Positions 57,662 to 64,000 of a stretch of 64,000 bases of DNA are shown here, in pieces. The notes beneath the pieces were generated by a model. That model made no database searches. It was not told the DNA's origin and saw nothing but the letters and a program-made list of their open reading frames with translations. This DNA comes from Roseococcus sp. SYP-B2431 (GTDB taxonomy: Bacteria > Pseudomonadota > Alphaproteobacteria > Acetobacterales > Acetobacteraceae). The stretch spans positions 62,001 to 126,000 of the forward strand of contig NZ_SJXD01000026.1 in the NCBI RefSeq assembly GCF_004336745.1, in the 5' to 3' direction. The translations under genes were made by a program, and so were the position numbers. The first letter of the stretch is position 1; the number at the start of each line of letters is the position of its first letter.

Positions 57662-58375
57662 TTGACCGACAGCATCTTCACCGCCGGACTGGCCTGTCTC
57701 GTCGTGGCCGCGCTGATCGTGGGCATCGCCTTCTCCGGCAGCGCCCTGGTGGGCCGCGCGCTGCTCGCGGTGGACAGGCTGTCCACCCTCGTCGGGCAGA
57801 CCTTCGCCTGGTGCATCCTGCTGCTGACCTTCGCCATCGCCTATGAGGTCGTCGCCCGGAAATTCTTCGCCGCGCCGACGAACTGGGGCTACGACAGCCA
57901 GTACATGCTCTACGGCGTCCTGTTCATGTTCGCCGGCGCCTATGCGCTGAGCCGCAACGGGCATGTCCGCGGCGACTTCCTCTACCGGATGATGTCCGCG
58001 CGGCGGCAGGCGATGCTCGACCTGCTGCTCTACATCCTGTTCTTCTTCCCCGCGATCTTCGCCTTCATGGTGGCCGGCTTCCATTTCTTCGAGCTGAGCC
58101 GGATGCAGAACGAGCACAGCATGTTCTCCCCTTCGGGCCCGATCATCTGGCCCTTCAAGGGCATCATCCCGGTCGTGGGCTTCCTCCTCCTGCTGCAGGG
58201 TCTCGTCGAGGTGGTGCGCTGCGTGCGCTGCATCCGCACCGGAGAATGGCCGCAGCGCCTCCACGACGTGGAGGAACTCGACCAGATCATCCTGGCGCAG
58301 GCCGCCGAGAAGTCCCCCGAGGAGCTCGCGCGCGAGCTCGCGCAGGGCGACGCCGTGCTCCACAAGGGACACTGA
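57662..58375 (+). CDS. TRAP transporter small membrane subunit (DctQ type)
   Basis: The 237-residue protein has four helices, the usual DctQ layout: FTAGLACLVVAALIVGIAFS, then KFFAAPTNWGYDSQYMLYGVLFMFAGAYALSRNGHVRGDFLYR, the family signature. It starts with a TTG at 57662 after GGGGAGGCGGGG. DctM starts seven bases after the stop. Confidence 0.88.
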   Translation: MTDSIFTAGLACLVVAALIVGIAFSGSALVGRALLAVDRLSTLVGQTFAWCILLLTFAIAYEVVARKFFAAPTNWGYDSQYMLYGVLFMFAGAYALSRNGHVRGDFLYRMMSARRQAMLDLLLYILFFFPAIFAFMVAGFHFFELSRMQNEHSMFSPSGPIIWPFKGIIPVVGFLLLLQGLVEVVRCVRCIRTGEWPQRLHDVEELDQIILAQAAEKSPEELARELAQGDAVLHKGH

Positions 58376-58381
58376 CGCCAG

Positions 58382-59794
58382 ATGATCTCTGATGCCGGCC
58401 TGGGCCTGACGCAGCTTCTCCTCTTCCTCTTCTTCATCCTCCTGGGCTTCCCCATCGCCTTCACGCTGATGGCGATGGGCCTCTTCTTCGGCTATCTCGG
58501 CATGGGCGACCGGGTCTTCGACCTGCTGATCCAGCGCACCTACGCGGTGATGAGCAGCGACGTGCTGATCTCCGTCCCGCTCTTCGTCTTCATGGGCTAC
58601 ATCATCGAGCGCGCGAACATCCTCGACCGGCTGTTCCGCTCGCTGCAGATGGCCTCGGGCAATATTCCCGGCAGCCTCGCGGTGGCGACGCTCGCCACCT
58701 GCGCGCTCTTCGCCACGGCCACCGGCATCGTGGGGGCGGTGGTGACGCTGATGGGGCTGCTCGCCTTTCCGGCCATGCTGCGCGCGGGCTACGACCCGAA
58801 GCTCGCGGCCGGCGTGGTCTGCGCGGGCGGCTGCCTGGGGATCCTGATCCCGCCCTCGATCATGCTGATCCTCTATGGCGCCACGGCCGGCGTCTCGGTC
58901 GTGCAGTTGTACGCCGCCGCCTTCCTGCCGGGCATCATGCTGGCCGGGCTCTACATCCTCTACGTGATCATCCTCGCCATCGTGAAGCCCAGCGTCGCGC
59001 CGCGCCTGCCGCCGGACGAAGTGAAGGTTCCTTTCCTCAAGCTGCTCTGGGCGCTCCTCACCAGCTTCTTCCCGCTCGCGCTGCTCATCGCCATGGTGCT
59101 GGGCGCGATCCTGATGGGGCTGGCCACGCCCTCCGAGGCGGCGGCGATGGGCAGCCTCGGCTCGATCGTCCTCGCCGTCGCCTACCGCGCCTTCTCCTTC
59201 GACAAGCTGAAGGAGAGCGTGTTCCTCACCGCGCGCACCAGCGCCATGGTCTGCTGGCTCTTCGTCGGCTCCTACATCTTCAGCTCGGTCTTCGGTTATC
59301 TGGGCGGCCAGGGCGTGGTGGAGGAATTCGTCAAGTCGCTGCCGCTCAACACCTTCACCTTCATGCTGCTCGCCCAGGCGATCGTGTTCATCCTGGGCTG
59401 GCCGCTGGAATGGACGGAGATCATCGTGATCTTCGTGCCGATCTTCCTGCCGCTGCTCGACGATTTCGGCGTGGACCCGATGTTCTTCGGCGTGATGATC
59501 GCGCTGAACCTGCAGACGAGCTTCCTCTCGCCGCCGGTGGCCATGGCCGCCTTCTACCTCAAGGGCGTGGCGCCCAAGCATGTGAAGATCGAGGACATCT
59601 TCCGGGGCTGCATGCCCTTCATCTACATCGTCGTCTTCACCATGCTGATGGTCTATATCGTCCCCGGAATCGTGACCTGGCTGCCGAACAAGCTCTACGG
59701 CGGCCAATCCGGCCCGCCCGCGATCCAGATGGATGCAGCGCCGGCGGGCGGCTTCCAGGAAGAAGAGATGCCCGAACTGCCTCCCCTGCAATGA
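58382..59794 (+). CDS. TRAP transporter large membrane subunit (DctM type)
   Basis: The 470-residue protein has about 12 helices with the TRAP motif GCLGILIPPSIMLILYG and the later LGWPLEWTEIIVIFVPIFLPLL. It moves the substrate with sodium. The stop overlaps the next ATG (ATGA), coupling it to the hydratase gene. Confidence 0.95.
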   Translation: MISDAGLGLTQLLLFLFFILLGFPIAFTLMAMGLFFGYLGMGDRVFDLLIQRTYAVMSSDVLISVPLFVFMGYIIERANILDRLFRSLQMASGNIPGSLAVATLATCALFATATGIVGAVVTLMGLLAFPAMLRAGYDPKLAAGVVCAGGCLGILIPPSIMLILYGATAGVSVVQLYAAAFLPGIMLAGLYILYVIILAIVKPSVAPRLPPDEVKVPFLKLLWALLTSFFPLALLIAMVLGAILMGLATPSEAAAMGSLGSIVLAVAYRAFSFDKLKESVFLTARTSAMVCWLFVGSYIFSSVFGYLGGQGVVEEFVKSLPLNTFTFMLLAQAIVFILGWPLEWTEIIVIFVPIFLPLLDDFGVDPMFFGVMIALNLQTSFLSPPVAMAAFYLKGVAPKHVKIEDIFRGCMPFIYIVVFTMLMVYIVPGIVTWLPNKLYGGQSGPPAIQMDAAPAGGFQEEEMPELPPLQ

Positions 59795-60495
59795 GTGAGA
59801 CCCCCGCCGCGCAAGCGGCGCAGTTCCTGGCCGAGGCCTGGACCTCCGGCGATCCCCTGGCCCCCTTCCCCGCCGGGCTGGCCCCCGTGGATGTCGCGGC
59901 CGGCGAGGCTGTCGCGGCCGAGCTGGTCGAGGCACTGGCCCTGCCCGTCTGCGGCCTGCGGCTCGCCCCCGCGCCGGACGGGCTGACGCTGCTCGCCGCG
60001 CCGATGCTCGAGCCGCGCATGCTGCGCGCGGGCACGCCCGTGGCGATGGCCGCGCTGCGGCATGCGCGCATCTCGGCCGGCCTCCTCGGCGTGCTCGCGG
60101 AGCCGCTGGAGGACGGGCCGCCCGTCTTCTCCGCCTTCCACCCGGTGATCGACATCGCGGCGAGCCGCTACGCCGCGCCCCAGGCCGATGCCGCGCATCA
60201 GGTCGCCGATCTCGGCGGGCTGGGATGGGTGATCGTGGGCAAGCGCTGGATCGGCGCGCTGCCGGAGGAAGGCGAGGCCCGCATCGGCCTGACCGGCGAC
60301 CGGCCGCGGCCGCTGCGCGCGCCGCTGGCGGCGCTGATGCGGCAGGCCGGCGCGGCCGCCGCCAGATGGGGCGGGCTGCCGGCCGGCGCGGTGCTGGTGG
60401 TGACCGGGCTGGCGACGGGATCGCCGCCCCTCGCGGGCACGAAATGGGCGGCCGCGATTCCGCCCGTGGGGCGAATCTCCATCAGCCTCGGATGA
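59791..60495 (+). CDS. 2-keto-4-pentenoate hydratase/FAH-like protein
   Basis: The 234-residue protein resembles the MhpD/FAH-superfamily hydratases and decarboxylases (SAFHPVIDIAASRYA, AVLVVTGLATGSPPLAGTKW). It may process a keto acid that the TRAP system brings in; it is the last gene of that operon. The start overlaps the dctM stop. Confidence 0.72.
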   Translation: MSETPAAQAAQFLAEAWTSGDPLAPFPAGLAPVDVAAGEAVAAELVEALALPVCGLRLAPAPDGLTLLAAPMLEPRMLRAGTPVAMAALRHARISAGLLGVLAEPLEDGPPVFSAFHPVIDIAASRYAAPQADAAHQVADLGGLGWVIVGKRWIGALPEEGEARIGLTGDRPRPLRAPLAALMRQAGAAAARWGGLPAGAVLVVTGLATGSPPLAGTKWAAAIPPVGRISISLG

Positions 60496-60520
60496 TGCGA
60501 GGGGCTCCGGCTCCTGAAGC

Positions 60521-60994
60521 CTATCGGATCGCGTAGACGTCGTAGCGCGGCCCGGTCGGCGGGCGCTGGCCGACGCCGACGGCGATCACCCGATTCAGCC
60601 AGGCGAGATCCGCCGCGCCCGTCGCGAAGCGGACCGCCACGCGGAAATAATACTCCGACGGCGGCACCGCCTCGCCGATGTTGAGCCGCTCCAGCACCTC
60701 CAGCGGGCCGGTGCGGATGCCGGTGTAATGCACATAGGCCAGGCTGCCGGATTCGGCCTCGATGGTGAGGCGCACGTCCATATGGGCCGTGCCGTCCGCC
60801 TCGACGCGCAGCCAGTCGGCGGCGGTTTCGCTCAGGACCCTGCCCCGGAGCCTGGGGCCGGTCACGGAGCCGCCCGTGACCTTGACGATGCGCAGGTCCA
60901 TCCCGTCCGGACCCTTGCCGACCATCTGGGCCTTGCCCGTGGTCAGCTCCATCGTGAAGAGATGCTCGGAAACGAGCGGCAGCAGTTCAGCCAT
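60521..60994 (-). CDS. DUF3237 family protein
   Basis: The 157-residue protein has the DUF3237 pattern HLFTMELTTGKAQMVGKGPDGM, then VHYTGIRTGPLEVLERL and YYFRVAVRFATGAADLAWLNR. These barrel proteins have no clear function. It lies after the TRAP operon on the opposite strand, beside a rhodanese gene on the same strand. Confidence 0.85.
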   Translation of the reverse strand: MAELLPLVSEHLFTMELTTGKAQMVGKGPDGMDLRIVKVTGGSVTGPRLRGRVLSETAADWLRVEADGTAHMDVRLTIEAESGSLAYVHYTGIRTGPLEVLERLNIGEAVPPSEYYFRVAVRFATGAADLAWLNRVIAVGVGQRPPTGPRYDVYAIR

Positions 60995-61031
60995 GCTTGG
61001 GTTCCTCCTGGAAGCCGAGCATGGCGCGCCG

Positions 61032-61448
61032 TCAGCGCTGGCGCCAGGGCAGCTCGCTCGCCTTCCAGCCTGCGGTCCGGCCGCGATGGCCCTCGCCGTC
61101 CACCGGCCCCTCGAAGCCGTCCGCCACGTTGAAGGCGTGCGGGAAACCCGCCGCCTGCGCGGCCTGCCCGGCCGCGAGGCTGCGCGCCCCCGAGCGGCAA
61201 AGGTAGTAGACCCGGCTGTCGGCGGTCACGCCGGCCTTGCGCAGATGTTCGGTGAAGTGGCCGTTGAGCTGCATGCCGGGAAACACCTGCCAGGGGATCA
61301 GCACCACCTGCTTGCCGAGGGGCGAGAGGTCGGGAACGCCGACGAAGTTCCATTCGGCATCGGTGCGGACATCGACCAGCACGGCTTGGGGATCGGATCC
61401 CAGCGCGGCCCAGGCCTCGGCGGGCGAAACATCAGGCACACCGGACAT
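61032..61448 (-). CDS. Rhodanese-domain protein
   Basis: The 138-residue protein has one rhodanese domain with active Cys in YYLCRSGARSLAAG and the early VLVDVRTDAEW. It moves sulfane sulfur or acts on small thiols. The ATG at 61446-61448 follows CGAGGAG. The DUF3237 gene follows after 37 bases on the same strand. Confidence 0.88.
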   Translation of the reverse strand: MSGVPDVSPAEAWAALGSDPQAVLVDVRTDAEWNFVGVPDLSPLGKQVVLIPWQVFPGMQLNGHFTEHLRKAGVTADSRVYYLCRSGARSLAAGQAAQAAGFPHAFNVADGFEGPVDGEGHRGRTAGWKASELPWRQR

Positions 61449-61543
61449 GGCTTGCTCCTCGGTCGACGACCCCGGAAGAATGGTGCCGCGGGCGCCCCGG
61501 GGCAATGCAGGCTCATGGATTCGCGATGGATTTCGGAGGATAC

Positions 61544-62287
61544 ATGCGGCTGGGCTTCTTGACCCCCTCTTCCAACACCGTGCTGGAACCGGCCGTTGCC
61601 GCGCTGTTGCGCGACCATCCGGCGATCACCGCACATTTCGCGCGCTTCCGCGTGCTGGCGATCAACCTCGGCGCGCAGGCGAACAGCCAATTCGACCCGG
61701 CGCCGGTCCTGGCAGCGGCGGAGCTGCTGGCCGATGCAAAGGTGGATTCGATCTGCTGGGCCGGCACCTCCGGCAGCTGGCTGGGCTTCGCGCAGGACGA
61801 GGCGCTCTGCGCCGCCATCACGGAGCGGACCGGCATCCCGGCGACGACGGCCACACTCGCTTTGCGCGATGCGCTGCGCCTGGCGGGCGCGCGGCGCGTG
61901 GCGCTGGTGACGCCCTATCTCGCCGAGGTGCAGGACGCGATCCTCGCCAATCTGGCGCGCGAGGGCTTCCAGGTCACGGCCGAGCGGCACCTGGAGGATC
62001 CCGGCAACTACAGCTTCGCCCTGCACTCGGCCGGGACCGTCGACCGCCTCGTGGAGGAGGCGGTGGCCCAGGCGCCGACCGATGCGGTGATCATCCACTG
62101 CACCAACTTCCGCGGGCTTCCAGGCGCGCCGGGGCTCGAGGCGCGGCTGGGTCCGCTCGTGCTGGATTCCGTGGCGGTCTCGGTCTGGGGCGCGCTGCGG
62201 ACGGCTGGCGAAGGGGCGGACCTGCCGGGCGGGCGCATCTTCCGAAGAATGAGATCAGTTTCCGGCACAAATCCAAAAAATGATTGA
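61544..62287 (+). CDS. Asp/Glu racemase-superfamily protein (maleate isomerase-like)
   Basis: The 247-residue protein has RLGFLTPSSNTVLEP at the start, DSICWAGTSGSWLG with one possible active Cys and IIHCTNFRGL with the second. This is the layout of maleate cis-trans isomerase and arylmalonate decarboxylase. The ATG at 61544 was chosen because CGGAGGA sits five bases before it; in-frame ATGs upstream lack this. Confidence 0.82.
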   Translation: MRLGFLTPSSNTVLEPAVAALLRDHPAITAHFARFRVLAINLGAQANSQFDPAPVLAAAELLADAKVDSICWAGTSGSWLGFAQDEALCAAITERTGIPATTATLALRDALRLAGARRVALVTPYLAEVQDAILANLAREGFQVTAERHLEDPGNYSFALHSAGTVDRLVEEAVAQAPTDAVIIHCTNFRGLPGAPGLEARLGPLVLDSVAVSVWGALRTAGEGADLPGGRIFRRMRSVSGTNPKND

Positions 62288-62319
62288 CGCTTCGTCGGGC
62301 CTTCATCTATTTCCAAGCC

Positions 62320-63390
62320 ATGAACGCCCCGCTCCCGTCGCGCCCCGCCAAGCCGATCCTGGGCAGCGACAACGATCCGGATGGCATCTTCGTCGCCGCG
62401 CGTGACGCGATCCCGATCCTGCCGACCCCACGCCTTCCCGATGCCTTCTCCTGGCCAGCGCCGATCGGTGAAAGCCTGTCCTTCCTGCCCTTGGAGTTTC
62501 CGGCGGCCCAGGCCATGGCGGTCCCGGCTCCCGCGCCCTCCGCTCCGCCAGCGGTGATGGCCGAGCCGCCTCGCCCCGATCCGCCGCCGTCTGCCGTCCT
62601 GTCGGAGCAGCCGGCCTTCCACCAGCCACCGCCGCAAGAGCGGATCGTCATCGAGGAGCTCGGCCTCCGCGCACTTCGCGTGACCGGCACCAGCGGCGGC
62701 GACCGGCTCTTCGGCGGCCCGGGCGACGACCGGCTGGACGGTCTCGGCGGCGACGACATCCTCATGGACAGCCCCGGGCGCGACCTCCTCTACGGCGGCC
62801 CCGGCCATGACACGATCCGCTACGACCTGCTGCGCGCCGAGGTGAGCCTCGACACGCGCTTCCAGCGTATCGGCCTGGAGGACGGCGAGGATCAGTATGA
62901 CGGCATCGAGGTTATCGACCTGCGCGACGGCGACTGGTTCCTGACGGCGGAGGACCCGGCCGCGCTGGTGCAGCGCCTCTGGCTGGCCGCCACGGGCCAT
63001 GCACCCACGGCCGCCGAGATGATCCGCGAATCCGCCGCGCTGCAGGCCGGCGGCACGGCCGAAGCGCTGGCGGGCAGCCTCGCGACGGGTGCGGGTGAGG
63101 CGTTTCGTCTCCAGATCCAGGCCGCGCTCGACGCGCCGCGCGAAGGCGGGCTCGACCAGCCCCTCTGGGTGCCGGATGCGGACGCCCTGCTGCTCGCCCG
63201 GCTCTGCGAGCTGGGGCTGGGGGGCGCGCCGGGCCGGGATGCCTTCCTGCACTGGCTCGATGAGCTGGAGGGCGGCCGGTCCCCGACCTCCCTGGCGGCG
63301 GAGCTGCTGGCCACGCCCGAGGGGCAGGCCCAAGCCGCCTATGCCGATGGCCAGGCGCTGGCCCTGGCCGCGGCGTCGTGGATGTTATAG
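62320..63390 (+). CDS. RTX-repeat protein with DUF4214 domain
   Basis: The 356-residue protein has a Pro-rich N-half without a signal peptide. RTX-like nonapeptides follow at about 122-162 (GGDRLFGGPGDDRLDGLGGDD, GRDLLYGGPGHDTI) and should bind calcium. The C-terminal helices (VQRLWLAATGHAPTAAEMI) match DUF4214. Type I secretion through a C-terminal signal is likely for such proteins. Only about three RTX units are present, and no ABC/HlyD genes are adjacent. The stop lies within the first Zur-like palindrome. Confidence 0.78.
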   Translation: MNAPLPSRPAKPILGSDNDPDGIFVAARDAIPILPTPRLPDAFSWPAPIGESLSFLPLEFPAAQAMAVPAPAPSAPPAVMAEPPRPDPPPSAVLSEQPAFHQPPPQERIVIEELGLRALRVTGTSGGDRLFGGPGDDRLDGLGGDDILMDSPGRDLLYGGPGHDTIRYDLLRAEVSLDTRFQRIGLEDGEDQYDGIEVIDLRDGDWFLTAEDPAALVQRLWLAATGHAPTAAEMIRESAALQAGGTAEALAGSLATGAGEAFRLQIQAALDAPREGGLDQPLWVPDADALLLARLCELGLGGAPGRDAFLHWLDELEGGRSPTSLAAELLATPEGQAQAAYADGQALALAAASWML

Positions 63391-63395
63391 CATCC
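63380..63395. promoter_or_regulatory. Zur-like palindrome 1
   Basis: GGATGTTATAGCATCC has perfect five-base arms around TTATAG and shares the ATGTTATAG core of the second site. Its centre is about 31 bases upstream of the centre of site 2, three helical turns. It overlaps the RTX gene stop codon. Confidence 0.4.
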
Positions 63396-63410
63396 GTCTT
63401 GTCAGATAGA

Positions 63411-63427
63411 ATGTTATAGTATTACAT
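63411..63427. promoter_or_regulatory. Zur-box-like operator upstream of the TonB receptor
   Basis: ATGTTATAGTATTACAT is a near-perfect palindrome (ATGT(T/A)ATA arms about a central G) extended by GATA and TATC flanks. It matches the alphaproteobacterial Zur box pattern ATGTTATA-N-ATAACAT. It lies 28 bases before the start of a ZnuD-like receptor, so zinc repression is expected. Confidence 0.65.
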
Positions 63428-63455
63428 ATCCCCTGAACGCCTCAGGGGTCCTGTC

Positions 63456-64000
63456 ATGCGCCTTTCGCCGATCTGGTTTCTCGCCGGCCTCGTGCCGCCG
63501 CTCGCTTCGATCGGGACGCCGCTCGCCCAGGCCGTGGATTCCATCACCCTGCCGCAGATGTCGGTGACCGCCAGCCCCGTCGCGGGCGACCAGCCCGGCA
63601 GCTTCCTCCCCGTCACCACCCTCGACCAGGCGCGCATCGCCGCCGACCCAGCCCGCTCCCTCGGCGACCTGATGCGCGACGAGCCCGGGCTCACCTCGAC
63701 CAGCTTCGCGCCCGGCGCCAGCCGTCCCGTCATCCGCGGCCTCGACAACTTCCGGGTACGCCTCCAGGAGAACGGCTTCGGCGCCGGCGACGTTTCCGCC
63801 TATGGCGAGGACCATGCCGTGCCGCTGGATCCGATGAGCGCCGAGCGGATCGAGGTGATCCGCGGCCCGGCCTCGCTGCGCTGGGGCTCGCAGGCGATCG
63901 GCGGTGTGGTGAACGTCATCAACAACCGCATCCCGACCAGCCTGCCCGACCAGGCGGTGAAGGGCCGCGTCTCCGGCGGCTGGAACAGCGGCAGCCGCGG
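63456..64000 (+). CDS. TonB-dependent receptor, ZnuD-like, 3' end outside the window
   Basis: About 181 residues are visible. A signal peptide (MRLSPIWFLAGLVPPLASIG) is followed by the TonB box region ITLPQMSVTA and the plug domain: GDLMRDEPGLTSTSFAPGASRPVIRGLDNFRVRL, then AERIEVIRGPASLRWGSQAIGGVVNVI. The DHAVPLDPMSAERIEVIRGPA and NNRIPTSLP stretches fit zinc-uptake receptors of the ZnuD type. A Zur-like box upstream supports that. The barrel lies beyond the window. Confidence 0.85.
   Translation, partial: MRLSPIWFLAGLVPPLASIGTPLAQAVDSITLPQMSVTASPVAGDQPGSFLPVTTLDQARIAADPARSLGDLMRDEPGLTSTSFAPGASRPVIRGLDNFRVRLQENGFGAGDVSAYGEDHAVPLDPMSAERIEVIRGPASLRWGSQAIGGVVNVINNRIPTSLPDQAVKGRVSGGWNSGSR

Noticed and set aside
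55820-59935. A very long open frame antisense to the TRAP operon
   Set aside because: It covers known plus-strand genes and is a by-product of high GC third positions; only the 3' part (55820-56290) is a real MarR gene.

Overview
The window is very GC-rich DNA (about 70% by eye) that is almost fully coding. It looks like a chromosomal segment of an alphaproteobacterium of the Rhodospirillales/Acetobacteraceae type, Roseomonas-like. The grounds are the classic rimP-nusA-ylxR-infB-rbfA-truB-rpsO-pnp cluster with alphaproteobacterial-style proteins, a eukaryote-type NADP-isocitrate dehydrogenase, and several carboxylate uptake systems (TTT, TRAP, NMT1-type ABC). No rRNA, tRNA, CRISPR array, insertion sequence, integrase or phage gene was found. 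The taxonomic call is inference from gene content.

Layout. 1-10.7 kb: a truncated alpha/beta hydrolase, a DEAD-box helicase with long low-complexity tails, a class A beta-lactamase-like protein, glutaryl-CoA dehydrogenase, an RlmD-type 23S rRNA methyltransferase, two tandem secreted metallo-beta-lactamase-fold paralogues, an SDR, and a membrane protein ending in an Hpt domain. 10.8-23.5 kb: icd, a DUF599 membrane protein, a PhoD-like phosphodiesterase, an MmsB-like dehydrogenase, an NMT1-type ABC importer, a membrane protein of unknown family, a frameshifted amidase, and a PNPOx-like flavoprotein facing a MocR regulator across a probable operator. Next comes an AT-rich orphan gene with a permuted papain-like Cys/His layout. 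23.5-39.4 kb, all on the minus strand: a 2-nitropropane dioxygenase-family enzyme, pnp and the translation/transcription cluster. Upstream of that cluster lies an operon-like run of ccdA (with a swapped DNA-binding domain), ccdB, a ChvG-like sensor kinase and an HdeD-like membrane protein fused to a second permuted papain-like domain. 39.5-50 kb: VOC protein, tripartite tricarboxylate transporter parts, a methyltransferase, a secreted repeat protein, a JmjC/cupin oxygenase, a D-aminopeptidase-like enzyme and an AraC/MFS pair. 49.6-64 kb: divergent katG/oxyR, a DUF533 protein, an acyl-CoA dehydrogenase without the usual catalytic Glu, mscL, and a MarR regulator facing a TRAP-transporter/hydratase operon. 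The window ends with DUF3237, rhodanese and Asp/Glu-racemase-family genes, an RTX/DUF4214 protein and the start of a ZnuD-like TonB receptor behind a probable Zur box.

Most genes are ordinary metabolism and gene expression. The best candidates for something undescribed are four. The first is the CcdAB module whose antitoxin carries a YdaS-like helix-turn-helix instead of the usual ribbon-helix-helix, transcribed tightly with a sensor kinase and a membrane-anchored papain-like protein. The second is the low-GC orphan sharing that GHA...TN(x)C catalytic layout. The third is an intrinsic terminator whose U-tract overlaps the rimP start codon. The fourth is a dispersed 88-nt palindromic repeat found 3' of two genes.
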